Below are positions 8,215 to 17,849 of a stretch of DNA of 64,000 bases, piece by piece (the stretch's first letter is position 1; each line of letters opens with the position of its first letter). The position numbers were made by a program, and so were the translations under genes. The notes under the pieces were generated by a model that made no database searches, was not told where the DNA came from, and saw only the letters and a list, made by a program, of their open reading frames with translations. Origin of the DNA: Sabulitectum sp964604135 (GTDB taxonomy: Bacteria; Fermentibacterota; Fermentibacteria; Fermentibacterales; JCC-6); the NCBI GenBank assembly GCA_964604135.1, contig CAZRXU010000001.1:19319-83318 (forward strand), in the 5' to 3' direction.

Positions 8215-11156
8215 ATATCAGAAGTGCATTTACCGCAGACAGGCTTGTTGCACTGGCTGCAGCCATGGCCGCTTTCATCGTTTATACTGTTACACTGGCG
8301 CCATCCGTCAGCTTCTGGGACAGTGGAGAGTACATTACCTGCTCATGGGTTGCAGGGATTCCACACCCGCCGGGAGTACCCTTCTTTGTTCTCCTGGGAA
8401 GAGTAAGCACTTTACTGTTCAGTTTCATCCCTTCCATCGCGGCAAGGGTTAACCTTATGTGCGCGATTGCGGGAACTGTAACCATTGGTTTGGTGGCGAG
8501 GCTGATTCAGAGGTGGAGCATAAGGCTGGGGTTCGAACCGTGGCTTTACAGGCCGGTCTCCGTTGCAGGAGCACTTATGGCAGCTTTCAGCTACACAGTG
8601 TGGAGAAACAACAATGCAACTGAGACCTACGCCATGGCAGCCCTTCTTTCACTTCTTATTCTGTGGGTTTTTGATCTGTGGATAGAAAGAAGACTGCACG
8701 GAAAACCGGCAGGTCGTCAGCTGCTTCTTACCGGTTACCTGATGACGCTTGCAATCGGCAACCATCTCAGTGCTCTTATAGTCACTCTTCCGATAGTGGC
8801 CATGTACGTTCTGTACGCCATCAGGAAGAAGGCCTTCGAGTGGAGATCACCAGGGTTTCCTGTGATGTTCCTGGGCCTTATGGTTCTTGCTTTCAGTATT
8901 CATCTCTATATGCCTGTTCGTGCCATACAGAACCCCGAGATTAACGAGACAAACCCCTCTGTATGGACAGAATTCAAGGAAGCTATTGAAAGAAAGCAGT
9001 ATGGTCAGGTTTCCATATTCAGCAGAAAAGGGCCATTTAAGGATCAGCTTGGCCTGTTCGCCGAGTACCTGTCATGGCAGGTGGGAAGACCGGAAGCATG
9101 GACAGATGCATTTGGTACTTCTGGCGGTGTGGTCTGGGCATTCCTCTGGATGGGGATGGCCGTTCTTGCAGTTACAGGTCTTGTGGTTATGGGAAAAAGG
9201 CGTCCGGATCTTTTGGTTCTTGTAGGATTGTCTTTTATCATGGCTAGTTTCGCCTTTGTGGTGTATCTGAATTTTAAGACAGGTCCCGAGGGTACATCAC
9301 TGGGTGAAGTCCGCGAGAGAGATTACTTTTTCGGAGCATCTTTTATCTTCTTTGCCGTTCTTTCAATGACAGGGCTGGGTTCGTTGTTTGCTTCGGTAAA
9401 AAGCAGGTTTGCAAAGAATGCAGCATGGGCAATGGTTGTTTTTCCCATGATATCTCTGGGAATGAACTGGCATCACTGTGACCGTTCAGGCGATTATGCT
9501 GCACGGGATTATGGTATCAATCTGCTTCAGTCATGTCCGGAAAATGCCGTGATAATCACCAATGGAGACAACGACACCTTTCCACTGTGGTTTGCCCAGG
9601 GGGTGCTTGAAGTTCGCCGTGATGTGATTATCTCCAACTTAAGCCTTATGAATACAAGGTGGTACGTGAAGCAGCTTGTCGCGAAAGATCCTGATCTTCT
9701 CAGCTATTCACAGGAAACAATAGACCACATGCAGCCTGTGTTCGTCTGGGGACCCAATTTCTTTCATGTTTCATCGGACGGGTTGCCTGTTACAGGCGAA
9801 TATGACAGGCAGGTGCTTGACGATACATTCAATGGCCAATGGCCGTGGGTGTTGAATGACGGCAACACAAGCATTCCTGTGCCATCAATGGGAAGAGGAA
9901 ACCAGGGTTCAGTTCCAATGCAGGATCTTCTGCTTATAGACATGCTTAGAAACAGAAGCATTCACGGCAGGGAAGTGATGATCGCCGGAACTGTTTCCGG
10001 GGAGAACCGAAGCTATGTTGAGAACTACCTTCAGATGCAGGGAATTGCTTTCAGGGTAATGCACGAGCCTGTCCGTGAGTTTGTAAACACCGATCTGGGA
10101 TGGACCCTTGCAGACAACTTACTTACCACAGGCCTTGCCGACCCTTCCGTTTACAAGGATGATCAGGCGGTTCAGATCGCCAGAAACTATGTAAGTGCCT
10201 ATAATCGTCTCGCATATCAGTTCATGGCTGAGGGCAACACGGAAATGGTTGGTGTGTGCCTGGACAGGTCAGAAACTTTGTTTGCGGCAATGCCGGAGGA
10301 GTGGCTCAGCATTATGTACAGCTTCGTTCTACTGAAGGCGAGGTATATTCACGGCAAAGATGGAGCCGACGCTGCAATAGAATATATGCAGCAGGCAACA
10401 GCGCACATGGACAGTATGGCAGTTGAATACAACAATCCGTCCGCGGCTGCTGCAGCATCTCAGCTGCTGTCTATGTCCAGCGAGTTTGATCAGGAGTCAG
10501 CGTTTGACGGAGTAATTGATTTCATAAGTGATGGTTCTCCTGCCCAGGAATGGATACGCATAGAGAAATATCTTTCATTCGGAAACTACATTGCCGCCCG
10601 GGAACATCTGGAGAATCTTCAGACGGATTGGGGTTCGGAATACCAGACAGTTCTCGATCTTATGGGGCAGACGGTTGACCAGTACACCATATACTGCCCT
10701 GTGACCACAGGTCTTAGCATGCTCGACACCGCACTTGCATTCGTTTTCAACCACACCGATCAGGAAAGCTCAGCACTGGAATGGAAACAGGATATAACAG
10801 CCGCATCCATAGCAGTTGAAATGGCTGGGCTTGCCGCCAGAGGAAGTGTTATGGCGGCAGTTTCACTGGGAAGCATTATGGTTCCCCAGATGAAGACAGA
10901 CAGAGAAGCACAGTTGATCACTGATCTGTGTGATAAGTTTGTTTCCAATCCTGATCACGCAAAGGAGATGGCTCTGTGGTTTCTTCTTTCCACCGAAACA
11001 TTTTCATCGGAAGCAAGAGCGGTGAGTCTTGCCGACGGCGGCTACGCAGGTCTTGCCTATGCTGTTCTTGTAAACGATCTTGAAATCGGTGAAGAATATG
11101 CACTATCCCTGGATATAACAGGGAATACCCTGGCTCATCTGCTGGAGGCGCAATGA
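8211..11156 (+). CDS. DUF2723 multi-pass membrane protein (GT-C glycosyltransferase-like) with helical C-terminal domain
   Basis: 981 aa, GTG start overlapping the xerC stop. The N-terminal 430 residues hold about ten membrane helices and the DUF2723 signature FWDSGEYI then GIPHPPGVPF; this family is related to protein O-mannosyltransferase/GT-C enzymes that use lipid-linked sugars. Residues about 440-640 form a soluble domain with ITNGDNDTFPLWF. The rest is helical and TPR-like. The DSGE acidic pair after the first helix corresponds to the GT-C catalytic loop. A second GT-C-like gene, STT3-like, follows 2.5 kb downstream, so both may serve extracytoplasmic protein or lipid glycosylation. Confidence 0.85.
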   Translation: MNIRSAFTADRLVALAAAMAAFIVYTVTLAPSVSFWDSGEYITCSWVAGIPHPPGVPFFVLLGRVSTLLFSFIPSIAARVNLMCAIAGTVTIGLVARLIQRWSIRLGFEPWLYRPVSVAGALMAAFSYTVWRNNNATETYAMAALLSLLILWVFDLWIERRLHGKPAGRQLLLTGYLMTLAIGNHLSALIVTLPIVAMYVLYAIRKKAFEWRSPGFPVMFLGLMVLAFSIHLYMPVRAIQNPEINETNPSVWTEFKEAIERKQYGQVSIFSRKGPFKDQLGLFAEYLSWQVGRPEAWTDAFGTSGGVVWAFLWMGMAVLAVTGLVVMGKRRPDLLVLVGLSFIMASFAFVVYLNFKTGPEGTSLGEVRERDYFFGASFIFFAVLSMTGLGSLFASVKSRFAKNAAWAMVVFPMISLGMNWHHCDRSGDYAARDYGINLLQSCPENAVIITNGDNDTFPLWFAQGVLEVRRDVIISNLSLMNTRWYVKQLVAKDPDLLSYSQETIDHMQPVFVWGPNFFHVSSDGLPVTGEYDRQVLDDTFNGQWPWVLNDGNTSIPVPSMGRGNQGSVPMQDLLLIDMLRNRSIHGREVMIAGTVSGENRSYVENYLQMQGIAFRVMHEPVREFVNTDLGWTLADNLLTTGLADPSVYKDDQAVQIARNYVSAYNRLAYQFMAEGNTEMVGVCLDRSETLFAAMPEEWLSIMYSFVLLKARYIHGKDGADAAIEYMQQATAHMDSMAVEYNNPSAAAAASQLLSMSSEFDQESAFDGVIDFISDGSPAQEWIRIEKYLSFGNYIAAREHLENLQTDWGSEYQTVLDLMGQTVDQYTIYCPVTTGLSMLDTALAFVFNHTDQESSALEWKQDITAASIAVEMAGLAARGSVMAAVSLGSIMVPQMKTDREAQLITDLCDKFVSNPDHAKEMALWFLLSTETFSSEARAVSLADGGYAGLAYAVLVNDLEIGEEYALSLDITGNTLAHLLEAQ

Positions 11157-11701
11157 ACATTAAATCAACCACGGTTATCGGTATTGTAAGGAACGGTAAA
11201 GCTGCAATGGCGGCTGATGGTCAGGTTACACTTGGTGATACCATTATGAAGATGAGTGCCCGAAAACTGAGAAAACTCAGTGGGGGAACCGTTCTCGTTG
11301 GTTTTTCCGGTGCGGGAGCAGACGCTTTTGCGCTTGTGGAAAGGCTGGAAGAGAAACTTGAAGCTTTTCGCGGTAATCTTCCAAGGGCGTCAATGGAGCT
11401 TGCACGGGAGTGGAGAGCCGACAAGTATCTCCGGGAACTCAACGCTATGATTGCAGCTGTAGACAGCCATCATGCCCTTGTAATAGGGGGTTCCGGAGAG
11501 GTGGTTGAGTCACCTGACGGCATAGTTTCGGTTGGTTCAGGGTCTCCCTACGCAATTGCTGCCGCAAGATCTCTTGTTAAGCACACCAGAATGGGCCCTC
11601 TGAAAATAGCAAGAGAAGCAATTGTGATAGCAAGCGAAATCTGTATTTACACTGGTGGCGCGATCATGTCGGAGGAAATATGCAAACCCGGAAAATCATG
11701 A
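11153..11701 (+). CDS. hslV: ATP-dependent protease peptidase subunit HslV
   Basis: 182 aa, ATGA overlap with the upstream stop. HslV is the proteasome-like threonine peptidase that forms a two-ring dodecamer capped by HslU. The N terminus MNIKSTTVIGI implies removal of a five-residue propeptide to expose Thr6 as nucleophile, unlike enterobacterial HslV where only Met is removed but like ClpQ of several other phyla. MAADGQVTLGD, the SARKLRKL segment and GSGSPYAIAAARSL are family signatures. It is followed directly by hslU. Confidence 0.96.
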   Translation: MNIKSTTVIGIVRNGKAAMAADGQVTLGDTIMKMSARKLRKLSGGTVLVGFSGAGADAFALVERLEEKLEAFRGNLPRASMELAREWRADKYLRELNAMIAAVDSHHALVIGGSGEVVESPDGIVSVGSGSPYAIAAARSLVKHTRMGPLKIAREAIVIASEICIYTGGAIMSEEICKPGKS

Positions 11702-12999
11702 CACCTGCGGAAACTGTTGCCTGGCTCAACAGGTTTGTTATCGGTCAGGACAAAGCGAAAAGAACAGTCGCGATCGCTTTACGGAACAGATACAGAAGGA
11801 AGCTTGTTGAAGAACCCATGCAGTCGGAAATTTACCCGAGTAACCTGATAATGATGGGCCCAACAGGGGTAGGTAAAACAGAAATTGCCAGAAGAATGGC
11901 AAGTCTTGTGGGAGCACCTTTCGTTAAGGTTGAAGCAACAAAGTACACGGAAACTGGTTACGTTGGCAGAGATGTTGAAGGAATAATACGCGATCTTGTG
12001 CGTTCTGCAGTCAACCTTGCCACCGGTAAGGCCAGGGAGGAGAAAAAGACTGAAGCCGAGGCAAGGGTAGAGAAGAAACTGCTGGATGCCCTTTCAAGAA
12101 CCGGTATTGAGTTTGGTTCTACCGCAGAACTCGAGGGTCTTTTAAAGAATGGCAGACTGGATGATGTTGAGATAGAGCTTACAATCACAGAAAAAGCCAT
12201 CGGTGTTGAGGTGTTCCCCATGATACCCGGTCAGGGATTTGACAGCCAGATAAACGACCAGATGAAAAACATGCTTGACAAGGTTATTGGAAAGCGCAGG
12301 AAGAAGATCACACTGAGTGTAGCCGATGCCAGGAACAAACTGTTCGATGACGAAATAGCCAGAATCCTTGACGGAGGCGATCACATTCAGGAAGGGCTTC
12401 GTCTAGCACAGGAAGAGGGTATTGTTTTTGTTGATGAGATCGACAAAATAATTGGTTCGGAAGGCGGAAGCGGGCCTGATGTGTCTAGGATGGGTGTTCA
12501 GAGGGACCTTCTTCCCCTGGTTGAGGGATGCACGGTTTCAACCAGATATGGTCCTGTAAAAACAGATCATATCCTGTTTATAGCAGCGGGAGCTTTTCAT
12601 GGAAGCAGCCCGGCAGACTTGATCCCGGAGCTTCAGGGAAGATTTCCACTGCGGGTTTCACTGGATCCACTTTCAGAGGAAGACCTTTTTCGTATTCTTA
12701 CAGAACCGGAGGGCTGTATTCTTGATCAGTACACCAGGCTGCTTGAGGCGGACGATTTGAAACTTGTGGTGGAAGAGCAGGCAAAGAAAAACATAGCTGC
12801 AACTGCAAGGTATCTGAATGAAGAAAAGGAAGACATCGGGGCCAGGAGACTTCGCTCGGTTCTTTCATTTCTGTTCGATGAGTATCTTTTCGGCGCGCCG
12901 GATCTCATTCGGGGCAGAGTCAGGCTCACAGGAAAGAAGGCGAAGGGCAGGCTGGCGGTACTGGTTGAAAGAAAAGACGAAGAGGGTTATATTCTTTAG
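11680..12999 (+). CDS. hslU: ATP-dependent protease ATPase subunit HslU
   Basis: 439 aa AAA+ unfoldase of the HslVU protease. Walker A GPTGVGKT is at residues 60-67, the pore-loop GYVGRD follows, Walker B is VFVDEID, and the I-domain insertion sits between them. The ATG used has a strong GGAGGA three bases upstream and overlaps hslV by 22 bases; an alternative ATG at 11698 would make an ATGA overlap with the hslV stop and also fits the family N terminus (MTPAETV). The C-terminal sensor-2 region GARRLRSVL is intact. Confidence 0.97.
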   Translation: MQTRKIMTPAETVAWLNRFVIGQDKAKRTVAIALRNRYRRKLVEEPMQSEIYPSNLIMMGPTGVGKTEIARRMASLVGAPFVKVEATKYTETGYVGRDVEGIIRDLVRSAVNLATGKAREEKKTEAEARVEKKLLDALSRTGIEFGSTAELEGLLKNGRLDDVEIELTITEKAIGVEVFPMIPGQGFDSQINDQMKNMLDKVIGKRRKKITLSVADARNKLFDDEIARILDGGDHIQEGLRLAQEEGIVFVDEIDKIIGSEGGSGPDVSRMGVQRDLLPLVEGCTVSTRYGPVKTDHILFIAAGAFHGSSPADLIPELQGRFPLRVSLDPLSEEDLFRILTEPEGCILDQYTRLLEADDLKLVVEEQAKKNIAATARYLNEEKEDIGARRLRSVLSFLFDEYLFGAPDLIRGRVRLTGKKAKGRLAVLVERKDEEGYIL

Positions 13000-13034
13000 G
13001 ATTACTGCGGGTTGCTTTACGAATAGGGGGAGGG

Positions 13035-13613
13035 ATGCACAGGTCAGGTAATGAGGTTGCATACAAAATAGTCTACTACGGTCCCGGTCTTTCCGGGAAG
13101 ACTACCAATCTCAGGGGTATACGCGACATCATCGCTCCTGAAAACAGAGGAAGGCTTGTAACTCTTTGCACCAGGTGCGAGAGAACAGTGTTTTTCGACT
13201 TTCTTCCTGTTAATTTCGCCAGGATCGGAGACATGAAGGTTAAGCTCCATCTGTATTCTGTACCCGGTCAGGCGTACTATGCTCTCAGCAGAAGGGTAAT
13301 CCTCGATGGTATAGACGGGGTGGTTTTCGTTGCCGACAGCCAGAAAGAGAGGGCGGAGGCGAATATCAGCACAATAGATGACCTGGAGCACAACCTGAAA
13401 AGCTACGGCCTCGACATGTCCATGATTCCCATGGTTCTGCAGTTTAACAAGCGCGACCTTCCCGGTATAATGTCTACCGCCAGAATGAATGAAGAATTAA
13501 ACAGATTCCAGTGGCCCACTGTAGAGTCGGTTGCCATTGGCGGAAGTGGTCCTGCGGAAACCCTCAAGATTATTGCTACCCAGATGGCCAAGCGCCATGC
13601 ACGCACAGGCTGA
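13035..13613 (+). CDS. MglA/Ras-like small GTPase, copy 2
   Basis: 192 aa, ATG after GGGAGGG. The P-loop GPGLSGKT is at residues 16-23, a PGQ switch-II variant (YSVPGQAYY) near 75-82, and NKRD at 138-141. It resembles copy 1 at 3.1 kb and canonical MglA, including the RTVFFDFLP segment. The next gene, a large STT3-like membrane protein, overlaps its end by 17 bases. No MglB or pilus gene is adjacent, so a role in polarity or motility is family knowledge only. Confidence 0.9.
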   Translation: MHRSGNEVAYKIVYYGPGLSGKTTNLRGIRDIIAPENRGRLVTLCTRCERTVFFDFLPVNFARIGDMKVKLHLYSVPGQAYYALSRRVILDGIDGVVFVADSQKERAEANISTIDDLEHNLKSYGLDMSMIPMVLQFNKRDLPGIMSTARMNEELNRFQWPTVESVAIGGSGPAETLKIIATQMAKRHARTG

Positions 13614-15732
13614 CAGCAGGTCAAAACTCCGCACAGCGCTGCTTCTGCTGTTTCTGGTAGCAGGCGGTTTTGTTTTCCGGAGTGTATTTGCCACATCAGT
13701 CATGCCGCCTCCTGCCAGAATGCAGGGGGAGACAACCCAGGCGTACAGATATACAAAGATGGTTTCAGACGGCGATGGTATACCTACTCTGGATACGCTG
13801 GTTATGCGCCCACAGGGTTTGATAACGGCAGAGAATTCTATTTTTGAAGAGTATATAGCAGGGGGAATACACCGGGTAACAGGTGGTGATTTTGATTCGT
13901 TCCTGCATTTGTTCTGTCTTCTGTTTCCGCTTCTGGTGGTTCCTGTAATCTTCTACTGGATGCGAAGTTCGAACTTCTCCAGTCAGGAGTCTTCCACAGG
14001 TGCAGCACTGTACGCTGTGTTTCTACCGGCACTTCTTCGGGCCAGGGGGGAAAGTTTTTACCGTGAAACAGTGGCACTGCCGCTGATAGTACTCACTTTT
14101 GCCCTTATAGATATGAGCAGCGGTAAAAAAGAGTCTTTGAAATACTCCGTTGCCGCGGCTCTGACACTGTTCCTGGCTCTGGCATCCTGGAAGGTAACAG
14201 CGTTTGTATCCTTCTTTGTTTTCGTATGGATGGCCTTCAAAAGGCCAGGGCTTCGTACTGTTATTCCGCTTGCTGCAAGTCAGTTTCTTGCCTCTGTTGT
14301 TCTAAGCCATATGCGTCACGACGGAGCTGTTCTTTCACCAGCCGTTCTTATGGCTGCTGCAGCTGTGGTTTCAGCGATGTACCGAAGCAGAATTGTTCCA
14401 TGGGCAGGTCTGGCGGTTTCTTCAGCTTCCGGTTTCTTTTTCAGGTCTTCCTCGGGCGGGCACGTAGCTGCGGTGATTGCTGCAAAGCTGAAATTCCTGT
14501 TCAGTCATCCAGAAAATCCTGCTTTGCTTTCAGATGATGCCCGGCTTTTCTGGGTAAGTGGCTACACTTCTCCGTCATCGGGGCAGATCCTTCTTCTGTT
14601 CGGCTTTGCATTTGTTGCGGCTGTTCTGGGGTGGAAGCGGTTCAGAGAGAAAACAGGGCAGTCACTGATGCTGTTCCTGATACCTCTTTCAGTTGCCGGA
14701 TACCTGTTTTTTGACAGGCTCATGGTTGTTCTAGCCATCGGGATCATTCCTCTAGTGGTTGCTGCCTGCAGGAATCGCAGGTGGGCTCTTCCGGTTGTTC
14801 TTACAGTATTTGGACTGCAGACCATGTACGCCCCGGGGATAGCAGGTGTGCTTTCAAGAGCAGGTCTGGAATTTGAAGATTCGTCATCTCTTCTAACCGA
14901 GAACGAGCTTACCGGGCTTATCAGGTGGGCGAAAGACAACCACGGAACAGTGCTTTCATTCTGGCATATTTCAGGTCTGCTTTCCGCTTACGCGAACATG
15001 CCTGTGGTTACCCACACTTTTTTTGAAAACGCAGAAAACCGGGAAACCATCATAGAGTATGCCAGAAGAAGCTTTGGAACCGAGCAGGAAATGATAGACT
15101 TCATGGAAGAAAAGGGTGCAGACTACCTGATTTACCAGGCCGACTTTGTTTTCGACAGATCACCGCAAGGTCTTGTGTATCTGGCCGGTCTTACAGAGAT
15201 TCCCGATGGTTGTCTCGCCCTTCGACTTCACTACTATCCCCAGTCTCTTGAGACACTTGGAATAGTCTGGCAGGGACCTTCCGTAAGGGTGTTCGGTATA
15301 AACGAAAGCGCGGAAGAATTGCCAAGGCAGCCGCTGTGGGAAGTTCGCTACGCACCTTTTCTGCATGACAGTGAAATGGCAAACGCAGTTGTGAATTTAC
15401 CTGTGGAAACGGCTATCTATCTTGCAGATCAGGGGATGGAAACAGGTAATATCCAGAAGATATCAGCGGCACTGCTGCTGTTGTCAGGATCTCCCGATGA
15501 GGTGCCATCCGATGCTGCAGTTGGTCTTCTGCAAGAGCTTCTTATGGCTCATCTGGACGGGCACTACTCAATAGAAGATCTGGAAGATGATTTTGTAACG
15601 TACCTGCGCGTCTGGGGGCCGGATCCTCAACTTCGTTTTGACCTGGTAAGGCTGCTTCGAAACAGCAGCCTTTTTGACAGGGCACAGTATCACATGGAAA
15701 TAATTGAAAGAATGGGAACGCAGAACCTATGA
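13597..15732 (+). CDS. STT3-like (oligosaccharyltransferase-type GT-C) membrane protein
   Basis: 711 aa from an ATG inside the end of the GTPase gene; upstream in-frame starts would only duplicate GTPase codons. About 12-13 membrane helices occupy residues 10-430, then a soluble C-terminal domain. The first loop (DTLVMRPQGL after YRYTKMVSDGDGIP) resembles the STT3 substrate loop, and VLSFWHISGLLSAYANMPV aligns in position with the WWDYG acceptor-binding region of STT3/AglB/PglB. The WWDYG motif itself is absent, so substrate specificity may differ or the protein may not be an oligosaccharyltransferase. The family assignment is by pattern, not by search. Confidence 0.6.
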   Translation: MHAQADSRSKLRTALLLLFLVAGGFVFRSVFATSVMPPPARMQGETTQAYRYTKMVSDGDGIPTLDTLVMRPQGLITAENSIFEEYIAGGIHRVTGGDFDSFLHLFCLLFPLLVVPVIFYWMRSSNFSSQESSTGAALYAVFLPALLRARGESFYRETVALPLIVLTFALIDMSSGKKESLKYSVAAALTLFLALASWKVTAFVSFFVFVWMAFKRPGLRTVIPLAASQFLASVVLSHMRHDGAVLSPAVLMAAAAVVSAMYRSRIVPWAGLAVSSASGFFFRSSSGGHVAAVIAAKLKFLFSHPENPALLSDDARLFWVSGYTSPSSGQILLLFGFAFVAAVLGWKRFREKTGQSLMLFLIPLSVAGYLFFDRLMVVLAIGIIPLVVAACRNRRWALPVVLTVFGLQTMYAPGIAGVLSRAGLEFEDSSSLLTENELTGLIRWAKDNHGTVLSFWHISGLLSAYANMPVVTHTFFENAENRETIIEYARRSFGTEQEMIDFMEEKGADYLIYQADFVFDRSPQGLVYLAGLTEIPDGCLALRLHYYPQSLETLGIVWQGPSVRVFGINESAEELPRQPLWEVRYAPFLHDSEMANAVVNLPVETAIYLADQGMETGNIQKISAALLLLSGSPDEVPSDAAVGLLQELLMAHLDGHYSIEDLEDDFVTYLRVWGPDPQLRFDLVRLLRNSSLFDRAQYHMEIIERMGTQNL

Positions 15733-16532
15733 AATTTACGAAAATGAGCGGTGCCGGGAATGATTTCATTATGGTTGACAACCGTGATGGCAGCCTTTCC
15801 CGTGTGCTTGGTCGTGAAAGAATTGCAGAGTTGTGCAGGAGAGGTCTTTCTGTGGGAGCGGACGGGCTTATTGAAATAAGAGAAGATCCAGTGCACGCTT
15901 TTGCCATGAAGTACTACAATTCAGATGGTGGAGCAGCAGACATGTGCGGCAACGGAGCAAGATGTATCTGCCGGTTTGCAGCAGAGCTGGGAATGGTGGA
16001 GACCGGAGTTGAGTTTACCTTTGCCAGCGACGCTGGAATTCATAAAGGCAGTATCACAGGAGACAGGGAAGCAAGAATCTGGATGACTGAACCGATTCTT
16101 CACTACCTGGAGAAGGCAATTGATGTTGCCGACGGTATTGTTATCACTACCGGTTTTGCAGATACAGGTGTACCTCACGCAGTTGTTTTCAGAGACAGCA
16201 TTGAAGACGGTTCTTTCGAGAAGTACGCCAGTGTAATAAGATCGCTGGATGAATTCGGGCAGGAGGGCGCGAATGTAAACTGGGTCAGGGTTCAGAGAGA
16301 CGGGTCAATGTCTATCAGAACATTTGAGAGGGGCGTAGAAGGTGAAACTCTTGCCTGCGGAACCGGTGCTGTTGCATGCGCTCTTGTGGCCTCTGAAAGA
16401 TTTGATTCTGTAACTCTACCTGTTAGAATAGCAGTGAAGAGCGGGCTTCTTCTTACCGTGGGAGAAGACAGCAGCGGCTGGTGGCTTCAGGGTGAAGCCG
16501 GTATAATCTACAGAGCGGAGACAATTTCTTGA
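15729..16532 (+). CDS. dapF: Diaminopimelate epimerase
   Basis: 267 aa, ATGA overlap with the upstream stop. It interconverts LL- and meso-diaminopimelate in the lysine/peptidoglycan pathway. The two catalytic cysteines are Cys73 in ADMCGNGARC and Cys210 in TLACGTGAVA. The N terminus MKFTKMSGAGNDFI is the standard substrate-binding start. Its presence implies meso-DAP peptidoglycan, consistent with ddl elsewhere in the window. The gene stops six bases before the tRNA-Gly gene. Confidence 0.97.
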   Translation: MKFTKMSGAGNDFIMVDNRDGSLSRVLGRERIAELCRRGLSVGADGLIEIREDPVHAFAMKYYNSDGGAADMCGNGARCICRFAAELGMVETGVEFTFASDAGIHKGSITGDREARIWMTEPILHYLEKAIDVADGIVITTGFADTGVPHAVVFRDSIEDGSFEKYASVIRSLDEFGQEGANVNWVRVQRDGSMSIRTFERGVEGETLACGTGAVACALVASERFDSVTLPVRIAVKSGLLLTVGEDSSGWWLQGEAGIIYRAETIS

Positions 16533-16537
16533 CAAGA

Positions 16538-16613
16538 GCGGGCATAACTCAGTTGGCAGAGTGTCAGCCTCCCATGCTGAATGTCGCGGGTTCGAAACCC
16601 GTTGCCCGCTCCA
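16538..16613 (+). tRNA. tRNA-Gly (anticodon CCC)
   Basis: The four-arm cloverleaf is complete. The acceptor stem is GCGGGCA paired with TGCCCGC, the D arm ACTC/GAGT, the anticodon stem TCAGC/GCTGA with loop CTCCCAT (anticodon CCC at 16571-16573), and the T arm GCGGG-TTCGAAA-CCCGT. The discriminator base is T and the CCA end is encoded. It reads glycine codon GGG. It lies between dapF and a short secreted-protein gene in the same direction and may share their transcript. Confidence 0.97.
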
Positions 16614-16629
16614 GATTATCTGTGGAATC

Positions 16630-17223
16630 ATGATGTTTCTCCTTGTGCTGCTTCTTGCAGATCCCCTGTCATCAAACGAAAGCTTGTGGCTTCTGCGTGC
16701 AGGGTGTGCAGCGGGCGGCAATCCTCCAGATATGGCTTCATACCTGTATACAAGTGTTAATACTATTTCGGATATTTCACTTGCAGTTGCAACAGATGGA
16801 ATCAAAGGGGGAGATGCTTCAATGCTCGTTCCGCTTGTGGCTTCTCTTGTTTCCCGCGGGGAGACAGAGCTGGCGGAAACCTGCTGGAGTCTTCGGGGAA
16901 TGGAATTGCCTGCAACCAGAAACGATCTGCTCGATGTTCTTGCGTGGTTCGGCAGGTATGAACTGTACCATGAAATGGCGTCGAATCCCTTAATTCCATC
17001 CGACATGGAAGGGAAAATGCACAGTGATCAGTGTGGGGCTGTCTGTGCTCTGGGATGGATGAGAACCAGAAGCGACGGGATGTTTCACGGTGATGATGCT
17101 GTTTCTCCTCTTGATATAAAGGTGCTTTCTGCGTATTTCCCATCTATCGATGCATCTGCGGAGTACATAACCACCGCTGAACTTGAGAGTGTTTTTCAGT
17201 CTTTGGGCGGAGGTTCCCGGTGA
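16630..17223 (+). CDS. Hypothetical exported protein
   Basis: 197 aa from the ATG 16 bases after the tRNA; an earlier in-frame ATG lies inside the tRNA and is rejected. A short hydrophobic start (MMFLLVLLLADP) looks like a signal peptide. The mature part is helical and leucine/alanine-rich with LVASLVSRGETELAETCW, suggestive of a short repeat of helix pairs. No family is recognised. Its stop overlaps the GTG start of the phosphatidyltransferase gene by 4 bases, so it is probably in that operon. Confidence 0.6.
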   Translation: MMFLLVLLLADPLSSNESLWLLRAGCAAGGNPPDMASYLYTSVNTISDISLAVATDGIKGGDASMLVPLVASLVSRGETELAETCWSLRGMELPATRNDLLDVLAWFGRYELYHEMASNPLIPSDMEGKMHSDQCGAVCALGWMRTRSDGMFHGDDAVSPLDIKVLSAYFPSIDASAEYITTAELESVFQSLGGGSR

Positions 17224-17849
17224 AAATCAGCGAAGCTCAGCAGAGACACCTTGAACAGTTTTCTCAAACGATAGAGATGATAAAAAGAACACAGGGGCAG
17301 CTTCCTTTCGCTCCTGCCATGGTCTCATGGGTTCGTATTATTATTCTTCCATTCAGTATCTGGGCTGGCTGGTATGCTCACTTCACCGTTATGTTCTGGT
17401 TGTGTCTTGTGGCGGCTTCAAGCGATTACATTGATGGCTGGCTGGCGAGAAAACTTAAGAAATCCAGTACTCCGGGTAAAACACTTGATATTCTGGCAGA
17501 TAAACTGTTTCTCTCTGTAATGCTGATTTTTCTTGCCCGACTCGGTGTGGCAAACACCCTGCTGGCCCTTATCCCCGCGTGGTATCACATAGCTGTGGTT
17601 CTTGGTCTGCTGGTTGTTTCCTGGAGCATAAAAATACCGGTTGTAGCTATTACCACAAGTGAAAGGCTTACAATTATTCTTAGTTACGTAATGGTTCTTA
17701 CAGCCGCTGGTGTGCTTGCTTATCCGGCGAAGAGCATATTTGTGAAATTGTTGTGGGTTGCACAGATACTTACGCCGATTGCTGCTATACTTGGCGTTGT
17801 GAGTTACTTCAGGTTCAGCAGAAGACTGATACAGAGGTACCTGCAATGA
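17220..17849 (+). CDS. CDP-alcohol phosphatidyltransferase (PgsA-like)
   Basis: 209 aa, GTG start, several membrane helices. The full catalytic motif of the family is seen: DGWLAR, eight residues, G, three residues, D, three residues, D (DYIDGWLARKLKKSSTPG then KTLDILAD). Enzymes of this type transfer a phosphatidyl group from CDP-diacylglycerol to an alcohol, usually glycerol-3-phosphate. PgsA is the most likely function, but a phosphatidylinositol-phosphate-type synthase is possible. It overlaps both neighbours by stop-start fusion. Confidence 0.85.
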   Translation: MKISEAQQRHLEQFSQTIEMIKRTQGQLPFAPAMVSWVRIIILPFSIWAGWYAHFTVMFWLCLVAASSDYIDGWLARKLKKSSTPGKTLDILADKLFLSVMLIFLARLGVANTLLALIPAWYHIAVVLGLLVVSWSIKIPVVAITTSERLTIILSYVMVLTAAGVLAYPAKSIFVKLLWVAQILTPIAAILGVVSYFRFSRRLIQRYLQ

